In this document: positions 1 to 6,035 of the stretch, in pieces
Position numbering within the stretch: position 1 is the stretch's first letter
How the letters are laid out: every line of letters starts with the position of its first letter
From: JADHUC01 sp964617665
GTDB lineage: Bacteria; Planctomycetota; Planctomycetia; Pirellulales; Pirellulaceae
Assembly: GCA_964617665.1 (NCBI GenBank)
Contig: CAZUAH010000312.1
Location: 1 to 15,709, forward strand
Direction of reading: 5' to 3'
DNA length: 15,709 nt
The notes under the pieces: model-generated
Database searches by the model: none
Told to the model about the DNA's origin: nothing
What the model saw: only the letters and a program-made list of their open reading frames with translations
Program-made: the position numbers and the translations under genes

Positions 1-2
1 TG

Positions 3-710
3 GAGTCCCTCAAAATGATCCCCAATCGTGAAGAGAATCTGGGCCGCCGGAAGGCGCCCGTGGAACGCTCGACGGCTTTGTACAACAAGTCGAAGATCGA
101 CAGACGTTGGGTTCGGGTCAAGCGCCCCACGATTGTCGCGGGGGGCGAACTGACGATGGAGAATCTCGAGGTATCACTCAATACGTCGACTGGGATTTGC
201 GAAGCGCCGCTTCAATTGAAAAGCAATTGCGGTACGCTCGTGATCGACGATTTCGGCCGCCAGCGCATGAGCATCGACGAACTGCTGAATCGTTGGATCG
301 TACCATTGGAGAAACGACACGACTACCTGAATCTCCCCAACGGCAAGAAGATCGAGGTTCCGTTCGATCAGTTAGTCGTCTTCGCTACGAATCTGGAACC
401 GAGAGACTTGGTGGACGAGGCGTTCTTGCGACGTATTCCGTACAAAATCGAGGTCGAAGATCCCAACGAGGCTGAATTTCAGCAGTTGTTCCAGATCATG
501 TGCAAGCATCTGGAGATCCCTTACAATCAACAGGCGGTCGCCTACCTGATCGAGCACCACTTTAAGAGTCATGGACGCCCGCTTCGCTATTGCCAGCCTC
601 GAGATTTGCTTATGCAGGTCCGCAACTATTGCCTCTATCACTCCGTTCCAATCGAATTGAAGCCCGAGTACTTCGACGTCGCCGTGGATACGTATTTCTC
701 GGTGATGTGA
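3..710 (+). CDS. AAA+ ATPase, C-terminal part (5' end outside window)
   Basis: The frame is open from the first bases of the window, so the true start lies upstream. The ATG at 15 is probably internal. A Walker B-like stretch (TLVIDDF) is encoded near 231-256, a sensor-1 segment (VVFATN) near 375-392, and an arginine-finger-like FLRRIPYKIE soon after. An alpha-helical lid region follows (RPLRYCQPRDLL). The Walker A P-loop must lie upstream and is not visible. The order of motifs is that of an AAA+ ATPase that couples ATP hydrolysis to remodelling of a partner. Proteins of this type are common in planctomycetes and usually carry only a generic name. The partner cannot be inferred because the upstream neighbours are missing. 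The gene converges on dcd, 59 bp away. Confidence 0.8.
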   Translation, partial: ESLKMIPNREENLGRRKAPVERSTALYNKSKIDRRWVRVKRPTIVAGGELTMENLEVSLNTSTGICEAPLQLKSNCGTLVIDDFGRQRMSIDELLNRWIVPLEKRHDYLNLPNGKKIEVPFDQLVVFATNLEPRDLVDEAFLRRIPYKIEVEDPNEAEFQQLFQIMCKHLEIPYNQQAVAYLIEHHFKSHGRPLRYCQPRDLLMQVRNYCLYHSVPIELKPEYFDVAVDTYFSVM

Positions 711-725
711 TCCGTCCTGGCACCT

Positions 726-751
726 CAGCTGAAGATCGAAGCTTTCGGCTG
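726..751. terminator. possible hairpin between convergent ATPase and dcd genes
   Basis: The arms at 726-733 and 744-751 can pair over 8 bp with one G-T wobble, around a 10-nt loop, in the short gap between two convergent genes. No T-run follows on either strand, so this is at best a weak or factor-assisted terminator. Confidence 0.25.
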
Positions 752-769
752 ATTGGACGAGACTGAGGT

Positions 770-1381
770 TCAGGTATCCGTGCCCTGATCTTCCTCGGCC
801 TTCCCGTGGTGCGAATCCGTACCAAAACTCAACCGCAGTTGCGGGTCCTCTCGTTCCGCGTCCGGGTTCAACTCTCGGTACAGCAAGCTCGGCTGAATGT
901 CGCGGCTGTTTTGGTACTTCTCGCTGCAATACTCGACGATATCGCCTTCGATTTGGTGGTAGAAGATCTGGCAGATTGGGACGTTGGGGTAGATGCGCAC
1001 AGGCTGTACGGCGAAGATCTCCAGAGTCCAGAAGCCGCAGAAGCCTACATCCCCGAAACCGGCGGTCACGTGGACGAACAATCCAAGCCGACCAATGGAC
1101 GAACGCCCTTCGATCATGGGAACCAAGCCGTGTGTTTCGGTGTGCTCCACGGTCCGGCCGAGATATAGTTGGCTGGGATTCAAAACCAGCCCGTCTTCGG
1201 GAATGACCAGCCGCCGGACACGATTGGGCTGCTTCATGTCCAGGACGACTTCTTCGTAGGTAAGTAGCTCGTTATGCAGCGTCAAGTTGTAGCTGTTCGG
1301 GTTCAGCTTCGCCTCGTCGAACGGCTCGATGACTATTTTCGTGCCCAGATTCTGGCGGATTTGCTGGCCGGATAGTATCAT
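770..1381 (-). CDS. dcd: dCTP deaminase
   Basis: The product deaminates dCTP to dUTP in the cytoplasm, feeding dTMP synthesis. The 203-residue protein carries the family signature: EGRSSIGRLG at residues 91-100, with R93, S94, S95 and R98 in the nucleotide site, then HVTAGF at 104-109, and TLEI with the catalytic glutamate E121. These match the E. coli Dcd pattern around R110, S111, R115, H121 and E138. A KYQ element for phosphate binding is at 155-157. The TAGF-D-GF wording is closer to bifunctional dCTP deaminase/dUTPases than to E. coli Dcd (TAHRIDPGW), so direct production of dUMP is possible. The C-terminus runs about 33 residues past the usual end as a charged tail. The ATG at 1381 has no clear Shine-Dalgarno. 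The gene is monocistronic and divergent from the DUF309 gene. Confidence 0.93.
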   Translation of the reverse strand: MILSGQQIRQNLGTKIVIEPFDEAKLNPNSYNLTLHNELLTYEEVVLDMKQPNRVRRLVIPEDGLVLNPSQLYLGRTVEHTETHGLVPMIEGRSSIGRLGLFVHVTAGFGDVGFCGFWTLEIFAVQPVRIYPNVPICQIFYHQIEGDIVEYCSEKYQNSRDIQPSLLYRELNPDAEREDPQLRLSFGTDSHHGKAEEDQGTDT

Positions 1382-1424
1382 TTCGCTTGACTCACCAAGG
1401 AAAGTCCTGCTGCCTAACGCGGCA

Positions 1425-1454
1425 ATTGTGCCGGACGTATCGTGCCGATGTCAA
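1425..1454 (-). promoter_or_regulatory. candidate sigma-70-type promoter of dcd
   Basis: On the minus strand there is a consensus -35 hexamer TTGACA (1454-1449), an 18-nt spacer, and CACAAT (1430-1425), which matches the -10 consensus at four of six positions. Transcription would begin near 1418, leaving a leader of about 37 nt before the dcd ATG. The position fits, but the motif has not been tested against the host's sigma factors. Confidence 0.4.
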
Positions 1455-1530
1455 GTATCCGGCCCCATCCTGTTTGAGTGCGGTCAACGGGACGTTGAGT
1501 CCTTTTGTCGGCACAAATGAAAGAAAGCAC

Positions 1531-1917
1531 GTGGAAAACAAAGCATACGATCCTCGCTATCTGGAAGGCATCCGGTGTTTTAACGAGCGCGATTTTTTCG
1601 AGGCACATGAGGCATGGGAGGAACTCTGGCTGGACTGCGAAGACCAGGACCGCCGTTTCTACCAAGGGCTGATTCAGTTTGCCGTGTGCCTACACCATTT
1701 TGGCAATGGGAATACGATCGGCGCCAGAAAACTCTATACCAGCGGCCGCGCCTACCTGGAACGCTACAGTGCCAGCTACCGGGGATTGGACATCCAGGCC
1801 CTAGTGACTGGGCTTGAAACGTGCTGTTCCGGAATTCTGGAGGGGAAGGACTACCCGGACGTCAAAATCGACCCGTCCCAGATACCAGAAATCCACCTGC
1901 CCCCCGCTGTCGGGTGA
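1531..1917 (+). CDS. DUF309 family protein
   Basis: This is a 128-residue, mostly helical protein with the DUF309 pattern. It has YLEGIRCFNERDFFEAHEAWEE-type sequence at 10-31, then W33, then GLIQFAVCLHHFGNGNTIGA at 46-65. The invariant-looking E24, H26, W29, W33, H55 and H56 cluster as in the family. No biochemical role is established for DUF309; the histidine/glutamate pattern suggests a ligand site, but that is inference. The GTG at 1531 was chosen because the domain begins right after it. The in-frame upstream extension (from 1387) is Cys/Arg-rich and does not resemble the family. Only a weak AAGAAAG lies before the GTG. The gene is divergent from dcd. Confidence 0.8.
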   Translation: MENKAYDPRYLEGIRCFNERDFFEAHEAWEELWLDCEDQDRRFYQGLIQFAVCLHHFGNGNTIGARKLYTSGRAYLERYSASYRGLDIQALVTGLETCCSGILEGKDYPDVKIDPSQIPEIHLPPAVG

Positions 1918-2054
1918 CGGGCTGACGGCTACACTCGTTGCGACCGGAAAAAACCCGTTCTCTTAGGGCAAACGGAAATCACGACCGACGCGTGGGCGAT
2001 ATAAGTAAGTGGTGGGACGGTGACCGACGCCTGCGCTTTGATGCATGCTTTTCC

Positions 2055-2083
2055 TTGCGATTACGGGCGATTCAGATTACCAT
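2055..2083 (+). promoter_or_regulatory. candidate promoter of the TPR/DPFG-repeat gene
   Basis: TTGCGA (2055-2060), a 17-nt spacer and TACCAT (2078-2083) each match the sigma-70 consensus at four of six positions. They lie in an AT-richer patch about 80 bp before the chosen start. The 244-bp region between the DUF309 stop and this gene holds no other convincing element. Confidence 0.3.
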
Positions 2084-2161
2084 TAACGTTTTAGAATGGA
2101 ACTTATTGTATTCGAACGGGTCTTGGGACCGTCAACTCAATTAACATGGGGGTATACGTTC

Positions 2162-4204
2162 ATGGCCAGGAAGTTGCTGTTCGGAGGAGTCCTGTTGACG
2201 CTCTTCGGGCTGGCCGTCTCGACGACTCGAGCACAGGACAGTCTGTTGCTGGAACTATATGGTCAAGGTGTGCATGCCTATTATTCCGGCGACTACGAAC
2301 GGTCGCACGAGTTGCTGACGATGGCAATCGACCAAGGCAGCCGTGATCCACGCTGCTACTACTTCCGCGGATTTGCCTGCACCAAGCTCGGCCGCCCTGA
2401 CGAGGCGGGAGCCGATTTCAAACAAGGATCTGAACTTGAAGCCGCAGGGGCGGCAATCCAGATCAACATCGGTGCGGCACTGCAGCGGATTCAAGGCGAA
2501 ACACGCCTGCAGTTGGAGCGCGAAAGGTACACTGCGAAGCTGGCCGTTCGGTTGAAGGAAGCGAAGGAACGTGGAGAGAAATACGAGCAGTTCAAGACCG
2601 ATGAAGGAAAAATTTTGCGCGGCGCCGATCAACCGGAGCCGGGCGATGTAACGGTGCCCGAGCCGGCTGGTGCGGATCCAACCGATCCGTTTGGCGCGGG
2701 CGGCGCCACCGAACCGCCGCCTGCGGAACCTCCGGCCGAGCCCATGGAACCCGCGGTTACAGAGCCCGCTGCCGGCGGACCGACTGACCCATTCACCGAG
2801 CCGGCCAAGCCCGACGCGGGCGCACCCGCTGACCCGTTCGCTGACCCGACGACACCAGTTACTCCGCCGGGTCTTGATTCAGGCGATCCGGCCGCACCTG
2901 CTGCTGGAGCGGATCCCTTTGGCGCACCTGCCGCACCGGCTGCCGGCGCTGATCCGTTTGGCGGAATGCCAGCTGAACCGGCTGCTCCCGCTGCTGGAGC
3001 CGACCCATTTGGTGGAATTCCCGCTGAACCAGCCGCACCGGCTGCACCGGCCGCGGCCGAACCAGCCGTACCGGCTGCGGGTGGTGATCCGTTTGGTGCG
3101 CCAGCTGCTGCTGAGCCAGCCGCACCCGCCGCTGGCGCCGATCCGTTCGGCGCTCCCGCTGCTCCTGCAGCCGCCGAACCAGTTGCTCCGGCTGCTGGCG
3201 CTGATCCATTTGGTGCACCGGCTGCAGCACCCGCCGCTGGAGCCGACCCATTTGGTGGAATGACAACAGAACCGGCTGGCGCTGGCGCCGATCCGTTCGG
3301 CGCACCTGCTGCTGCGCCGGCCGCCGCCGAACCAGCCGTTCCGGCTGCGGGTGGCGATCCGTTTGGTGCCCCGGCTGCAGCGCCAGCTGCTGCTGAGCCA
3401 GCCGCCCCCGCCGCAGGCGCCGATCCCTTTGGTGCTCCTGCCGCCGCCCCGGCTGCTGGAGCCGATCCATTTGGCGCACCCGCTGCTGCACCGGCCGCCG
3501 TCGAACCAGCCGTTCCGGCTGCGGGTGGCGATCCGTTTGGTGCCCCGGCTGCAGCGCCAGCTGCTGCTGAGCCAGCCGCCCCCGCCGCAGGCGCCGATCC
3601 CTTTGGTGCTCCTGCCGCCGCCCCGGCTGCTGGAGCCGATCCATTTGGCGCACCCGCTGCTGCACCGGCCGCCGTCGAACCAGCCGTTCCGGCTGCGGGT
3701 GGCGATCCGTTTGGTGCCCCAGCTGCAGCACCAGCTGCTGCTGAGCCAGCCGCCCCCGCCGCTGGCGCTGCCCCATTTGGTGGAATGACAACAGAACCGG
3801 CTGGCGCTGGCGCCGATCCGTTCGGCGCACCTGCTGCTGCGCCGGCCGCCGCCGAACCAGCTGCACCGGCTGCTGGGGCTGATCCCTTTGGTGCTCCCGC
3901 TGCCGCTCCGGCTGCGGCCACGCCTGCAACTCCAGCCGCTGGCGCTGATCCCTTTGGCGCCCCCGCGGCAGCACCAGCTGCCGCTAAACCAGCCGCACCG
4001 GCTGCCGGTGGAGACCCGTTCGGTGCGGCGGCCGCTGAACCTGCACCGGCCAACGACAATGATCTGCTCGGTGGCGTAGATCCGTTCGGGGCTCCTGCAA
4101 AACCAGCTGCGGGCGGAGCTGCGGCCGATCCGTTTGGTGGCGCACCGGCGCCAAAGACTGCGGACGCGGATGTCGATCCGTTCGCAGATGATCCCACCAA
4201 TTGA
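2162..4204 (+). CDS. exported TPR protein with long DPFG Ala/Pro/Gly repeat tail
   Basis: The 680-residue product begins with a signal peptide (MARKLLFGGVLLTLFGLAVS, cleavage likely after TTRA at about residue 24). Next come tetratricopeptide-like helices at about 28-100 (YYSGDYERSHELL, YYFRGFACTKLGRPDEA), then a charged, probably coiled helix at 105-150. From about 155 to the C-terminus the chain is low-complexity Ala/Pro/Gly punctuated by about 22 copies of DPFG, spaced every 14-25 residues, with occasional AEPA and GGMTTEPA variants. The last residues are acidic (VDPFADDPTN). The start at 2162 was chosen over the in-frame ATG at 2096 because it places the signal peptide at the N-terminus and has a G-rich stretch (2148-2152) about 9 nt upstream. 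TPRs normally bind proteins. The tail resembles a flexible periplasmic or surface spacer, but its role is unknown. Confidence 0.85.
   Translation: MARKLLFGGVLLTLFGLAVSTTRAQDSLLLELYGQGVHAYYSGDYERSHELLTMAIDQGSRDPRCYYFRGFACTKLGRPDEAGADFKQGSELEAAGAAIQINIGAALQRIQGETRLQLERERYTAKLAVRLKEAKERGEKYEQFKTDEGKILRGADQPEPGDVTVPEPAGADPTDPFGAGGATEPPPAEPPAEPMEPAVTEPAAGGPTDPFTEPAKPDAGAPADPFADPTTPVTPPGLDSGDPAAPAAGADPFGAPAAPAAGADPFGGMPAEPAAPAAGADPFGGIPAEPAAPAAPAAAEPAVPAAGGDPFGAPAAAEPAAPAAGADPFGAPAAPAAAEPVAPAAGADPFGAPAAAPAAGADPFGGMTTEPAGAGADPFGAPAAAPAAAEPAVPAAGGDPFGAPAAAPAAAEPAAPAAGADPFGAPAAAPAAGADPFGAPAAAPAAVEPAVPAAGGDPFGAPAAAPAAAEPAAPAAGADPFGAPAAAPAAGADPFGAPAAAPAAVEPAVPAAGGDPFGAPAAAPAAAEPAAPAAGAAPFGGMTTEPAGAGADPFGAPAAAPAAAEPAAPAAGADPFGAPAAAPAAATPATPAAGADPFGAPAAAPAAAKPAAPAAGGDPFGAAAAEPAPANDNDLLGGVDPFGAPAKPAAGGAAADPFGGAPAPKTADADVDPFADDPTN
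3247..3861 (+). repeat. 90-bp direct repeat flanking the tandem block
   Basis: Bases 3247-3336 are identical to 3772-3861, an offset of 525 bp. The repeat encodes the GGMTTEPAGAGADPFG module and its following linker, and brackets the 174-bp tandem copies. The two copies differ just upstream: the second is preceded by APFG instead of DPFG. Confidence 0.85.
3328..3720 (+). repeat. exact 174-bp tandem duplication inside the DPFG domain
   Basis: Bases 3328-3546 are identical to 3502-3720, a 219-nt perfect match at an offset of 174 bp (58 codons). The first difference is at 3721 (A, versus G at 3547). Each unit encodes three DPFG motifs. Perfect identity, including third codon positions, indicates a recent duplication. 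Confidence 0.92.
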
Positions 4205-4230
4205 AACGGCTAAGCCACAGTCGCACTTCC

Positions 4231-4259
4231 AGGAGCCGAGATAGCGAACTCGGCTTCTT
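4231..4259. terminator. hairpin between convergent repeat-protein and HNH genes
   Basis: The arms 4231-4240 and 4249-4258 form a 10-bp stem with one G-T wobble around an 8-nt loop. It lies in the 60-bp gap between two convergent stop codons and is followed on the plus strand only by a short T-containing stretch (TTCTTG). It is well placed as a bidirectional terminator. Confidence 0.5.
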
Positions 4260-4264
4260 GACGA

Positions 4265-4546
4265 TCATCTCTGCTTCTGCGCCCATGCCACGAACTTCGC
4301 GATCTCGGGGTGCGCTAACAGCAAGTCCAGAGAATTGTAGTGCCGGCCCAGTTCTTTCTCGTCGGGAATCAGATTGTGAATGGCGTTGTGGCAATCCGGG
4401 CACACGTCAATCGTCTGGGCCATCTGTTCGCGTGTGTAACGTCTCTTGAACCACTTGTTGCTGTGGCAGGTGCGCGGAATCAAATGGTGTTCCGTCGTTC
4501 CCCGCTTGGTGACGCGTCCACAGAGGTGGCATTCAAGACCGTTCAC
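4265..4546 (-). CDS. small HNH-type zinc-motif protein
   Basis: This is a 93-residue protein with two Cys pairs and an HNH-like core: CHLCG (C6, C9), TEHHLIPRTCHSNK (H20, H21, H28) and VCPDCHNAIH (C49, C52, H53, H57). A helical tail follows (ELGRHYNSLDLLLAHPEIAKF). The order is that of a compact HNH nuclease fold whose cysteines hold a structural zinc and whose first His would activate water. Stand-alone members of this family occur in many bacteria without a known role. The GTG at 4546 was chosen because the conserved domain begins four residues later and it lies 10 bp after the aminotransferase stop, which suggests co-transcription and perhaps translational coupling. An in-frame ATG further upstream (4630) would overlap the aminotransferase and seems unlikely. 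Confidence 0.75.
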   Translation of the reverse strand: MNGLECHLCGRVTKRGTTEHHLIPRTCHSNKWFKRRYTREQMAQTIDVCPDCHNAIHNLIPDEKELGRHYNSLDLLLAHPEIAKFVAWAQKQR

Positions 4547-4556
4547 GGGATCTGCC

Positions 4557-5960
4557 TCAACCGCCCAGCTGTTTGCTGAGTGCCGCAAAGATGTCATACA
4601 TCGCTTGCAGGTACTCGCGAGCCTCATCAAGCGGCATCACGTGCGGTGGACTGACGCGGATCACCTTCTCTGCCAACGGCCCGAGCAAATGGATCGCTCG
4701 TCCATTCTCGTCGCCCAGATAGCAGGCCTCGACACACGCGTTGGCAACTTCCTTGGGTGTATGGGAACCAATGCCATCACATTCGATCCCCCAGACACAA
4801 CCCTCGCCCCGGACGTTCTTGATCACGCCTGTCTCTTTCAGGCGACACAGACCCGCCTCCAACACCTCTGAAAGCTGGCGGCCCTTTTCCAGTACATCCG
4901 TACTCTCGAACTCGTCTAACGTTGCCAGCACGGCGGCACTGGACAATGGGTTGGCGCTCCACGTATCCGAACCTTCGCCGTAGGTCAGCGAACCAAACAC
5001 GTCCGCACGGCCCACGGCGGCGCTGACCGGTACGCCGTTCCCCATTCCTTTGCCTAGGCACACGATATCGGGTTCGATCCCGTAATGTGTGAACGCGTAC
5101 ATCGGACCGGTTCGACCGAAGTTTGCCTGAATCTCGTCTAGAATAAACACTACGTCCCGCGAGTGGCAGAAACGCTCCAAGAGCAGCAGATACTCCGGTT
5201 GTGGGTGGAATGAACCACCACCGCCTAAGTAGGGTTCGGTAATTAGGCAGCAGATCCGGTCGCCGTACCGCTCGTAGAGATCATCCAGCTCTCGTTCGTA
5301 CGGAGCCAAATCAATCGGTTGCTTGCGGCGTTCGACGTTGCAGCATTCCTCCGTTGGAAAACTGATGAATCGAACGCGCGGGTCGCGTTCTGAATCCGTC
5401 TCCTTGCCGGTTGTCGCCCCGGCGAGCCCTTTCTTTCCATGGAATCCACCGCGAGTCGCGATGATCATGTCACTCTCGGGCCGCCGTGACATGGATGCCC
5501 AAAGCGACTTTTGGATCGCCTCGCTTCCACTGGCCGCCCACAAGACCTGCTCCATACGGCCACCACCGGGTTGACTACGAAGGTTTTGCAGCAGCCGTTG
5601 GTTGGCCTGGATCTCCAGCGGCGTAGTCGCATTGTAAGCGGTCAACGGAGCAGCCCGAGCAAAATCGCAATCCGGCGCAATCGCGTCCAACGCCATGTAG
5701 CCAAACACTCGCTGCCACCAACTGGTGGGATTGTGGCCTAGGTTGGCCACCAGTACTCCCGAACTGAAGTCGGCCAGCTTGCGCCCTTCCGGCGTCCAGT
5801 GATACGAACCGGCGCTTTCGGCCAGCACGGCCAAGGAGGGAGTGAATGTGCGCTGCGTTAACGGTTCCGTTTCACTCAGAAACCGCCGCGCCTCGTTGGA
5901 TTTCTCTTCATCCGGATGTTGAATGAACATCGACGGTTCGTGAGACGTTTTCTGGTCCAT
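4557..5960 (-). CDS. class III (PLP-dependent) aminotransferase
   Basis: The 467-residue protein is of normal length for fold-type I class III transaminases. PLP-site features are SGSEA at 144-148, the phosphate-binding region; E242 in TEP; D275 in ILDE, which contacts the pyridine nitrogen; and K304 in LGKGMGNGVP, the Schiff-base lysine. The C-terminal small domain has IRVSPPHVMPLDE at 434-446. Such enzymes move an amino group between an omega-amine or amino sugar-like donor and a keto acid or ketone; the substrate cannot be assigned from these motifs. The ATG at 5960 has GAGGG about 6 nt upstream, which decides it over the TTG at 5978. It lies 75 bp downstream of the oxidoreductase gene on the same strand and 10 bp upstream of the HNH gene. 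Confidence 0.9.
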   Translation of the reverse strand: MDQKTSHEPSMFIQHPDEEKSNEARRFLSETEPLTQRTFTPSLAVLAESAGSYHWTPEGRKLADFSSGVLVANLGHNPTSWWQRVFGYMALDAIAPDCDFARAAPLTAYNATTPLEIQANQRLLQNLRSQPGGGRMEQVLWAASGSEAIQKSLWASMSRRPESDMIIATRGGFHGKKGLAGATTGKETDSERDPRVRFISFPTEECCNVERRKQPIDLAPYERELDDLYERYGDRICCLITEPYLGGGGSFHPQPEYLLLLERFCHSRDVVFILDEIQANFGRTGPMYAFTHYGIEPDIVCLGKGMGNGVPVSAAVGRADVFGSLTYGEGSDTWSANPLSSAAVLATLDEFESTDVLEKGRQLSEVLEAGLCRLKETGVIKNVRGEGCVWGIECDGIGSHTPKEVANACVEACYLGDENGRAIHLLGPLAEKVIRVSPPHVMPLDEAREYLQAMYDIFAALSKQLGG

Positions 5961-6035
5961 CTTGCCCTCAGTTAACAATGCGAATTCATCATTCAGTCAA
6001 GAACTACGGCATTTCCCGTGTGCTCATTGGGTCCA

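Larger units (their letters stand above)
2640..4190 (+). repeat. coding low-complexity repeat domain (DPFG units)
   Basis: This stretch encodes degenerate units built around the tetrapeptide DPFG followed by APAAAPAA-type linkers. At DNA level the units diverge in the N-terminal part and become nearly identical between about 3250 and 3860, pointing to expansion by unequal recombination or slippage. The repeat period is a multiple of three, so copy-number change keeps the frame open. Confidence 0.9.

Noticed and set aside
372..929. Minus-strand open frame overlapping the AAA+ ATPase gene and dcd
   Set aside because: The ATPase motifs on the plus strand and dcd motifs in another minus frame explain the region.
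1377..1389. 13-bp string at the dcd start shared with the palindrome arm at 10507-10519
   Set aside because: A 13-bp match is expected by chance in a window this size, and the copy at dcd lacks the other palindrome arm.
3328..3720. Direct repeats considered as a CRISPR-like or mobile element signature
   Set aside because: The repeats are contiguous, in frame and code for protein. There are no unique spacers and no cas genes.
2859..3974. Second minus-strand open frame with Gln/Arg-rich product in the same region
   Set aside because: It has the same repeat-driven lack of stop codons and no family resemblance.
2629..4200. Long minus-strand open frame (523 codons) opposite the DPFG repeats
   Set aside because: It is an antisense shadow. 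GC-rich triplet repeats lack stops in several frames, and the plus-strand product has a signal peptide and TPR head.
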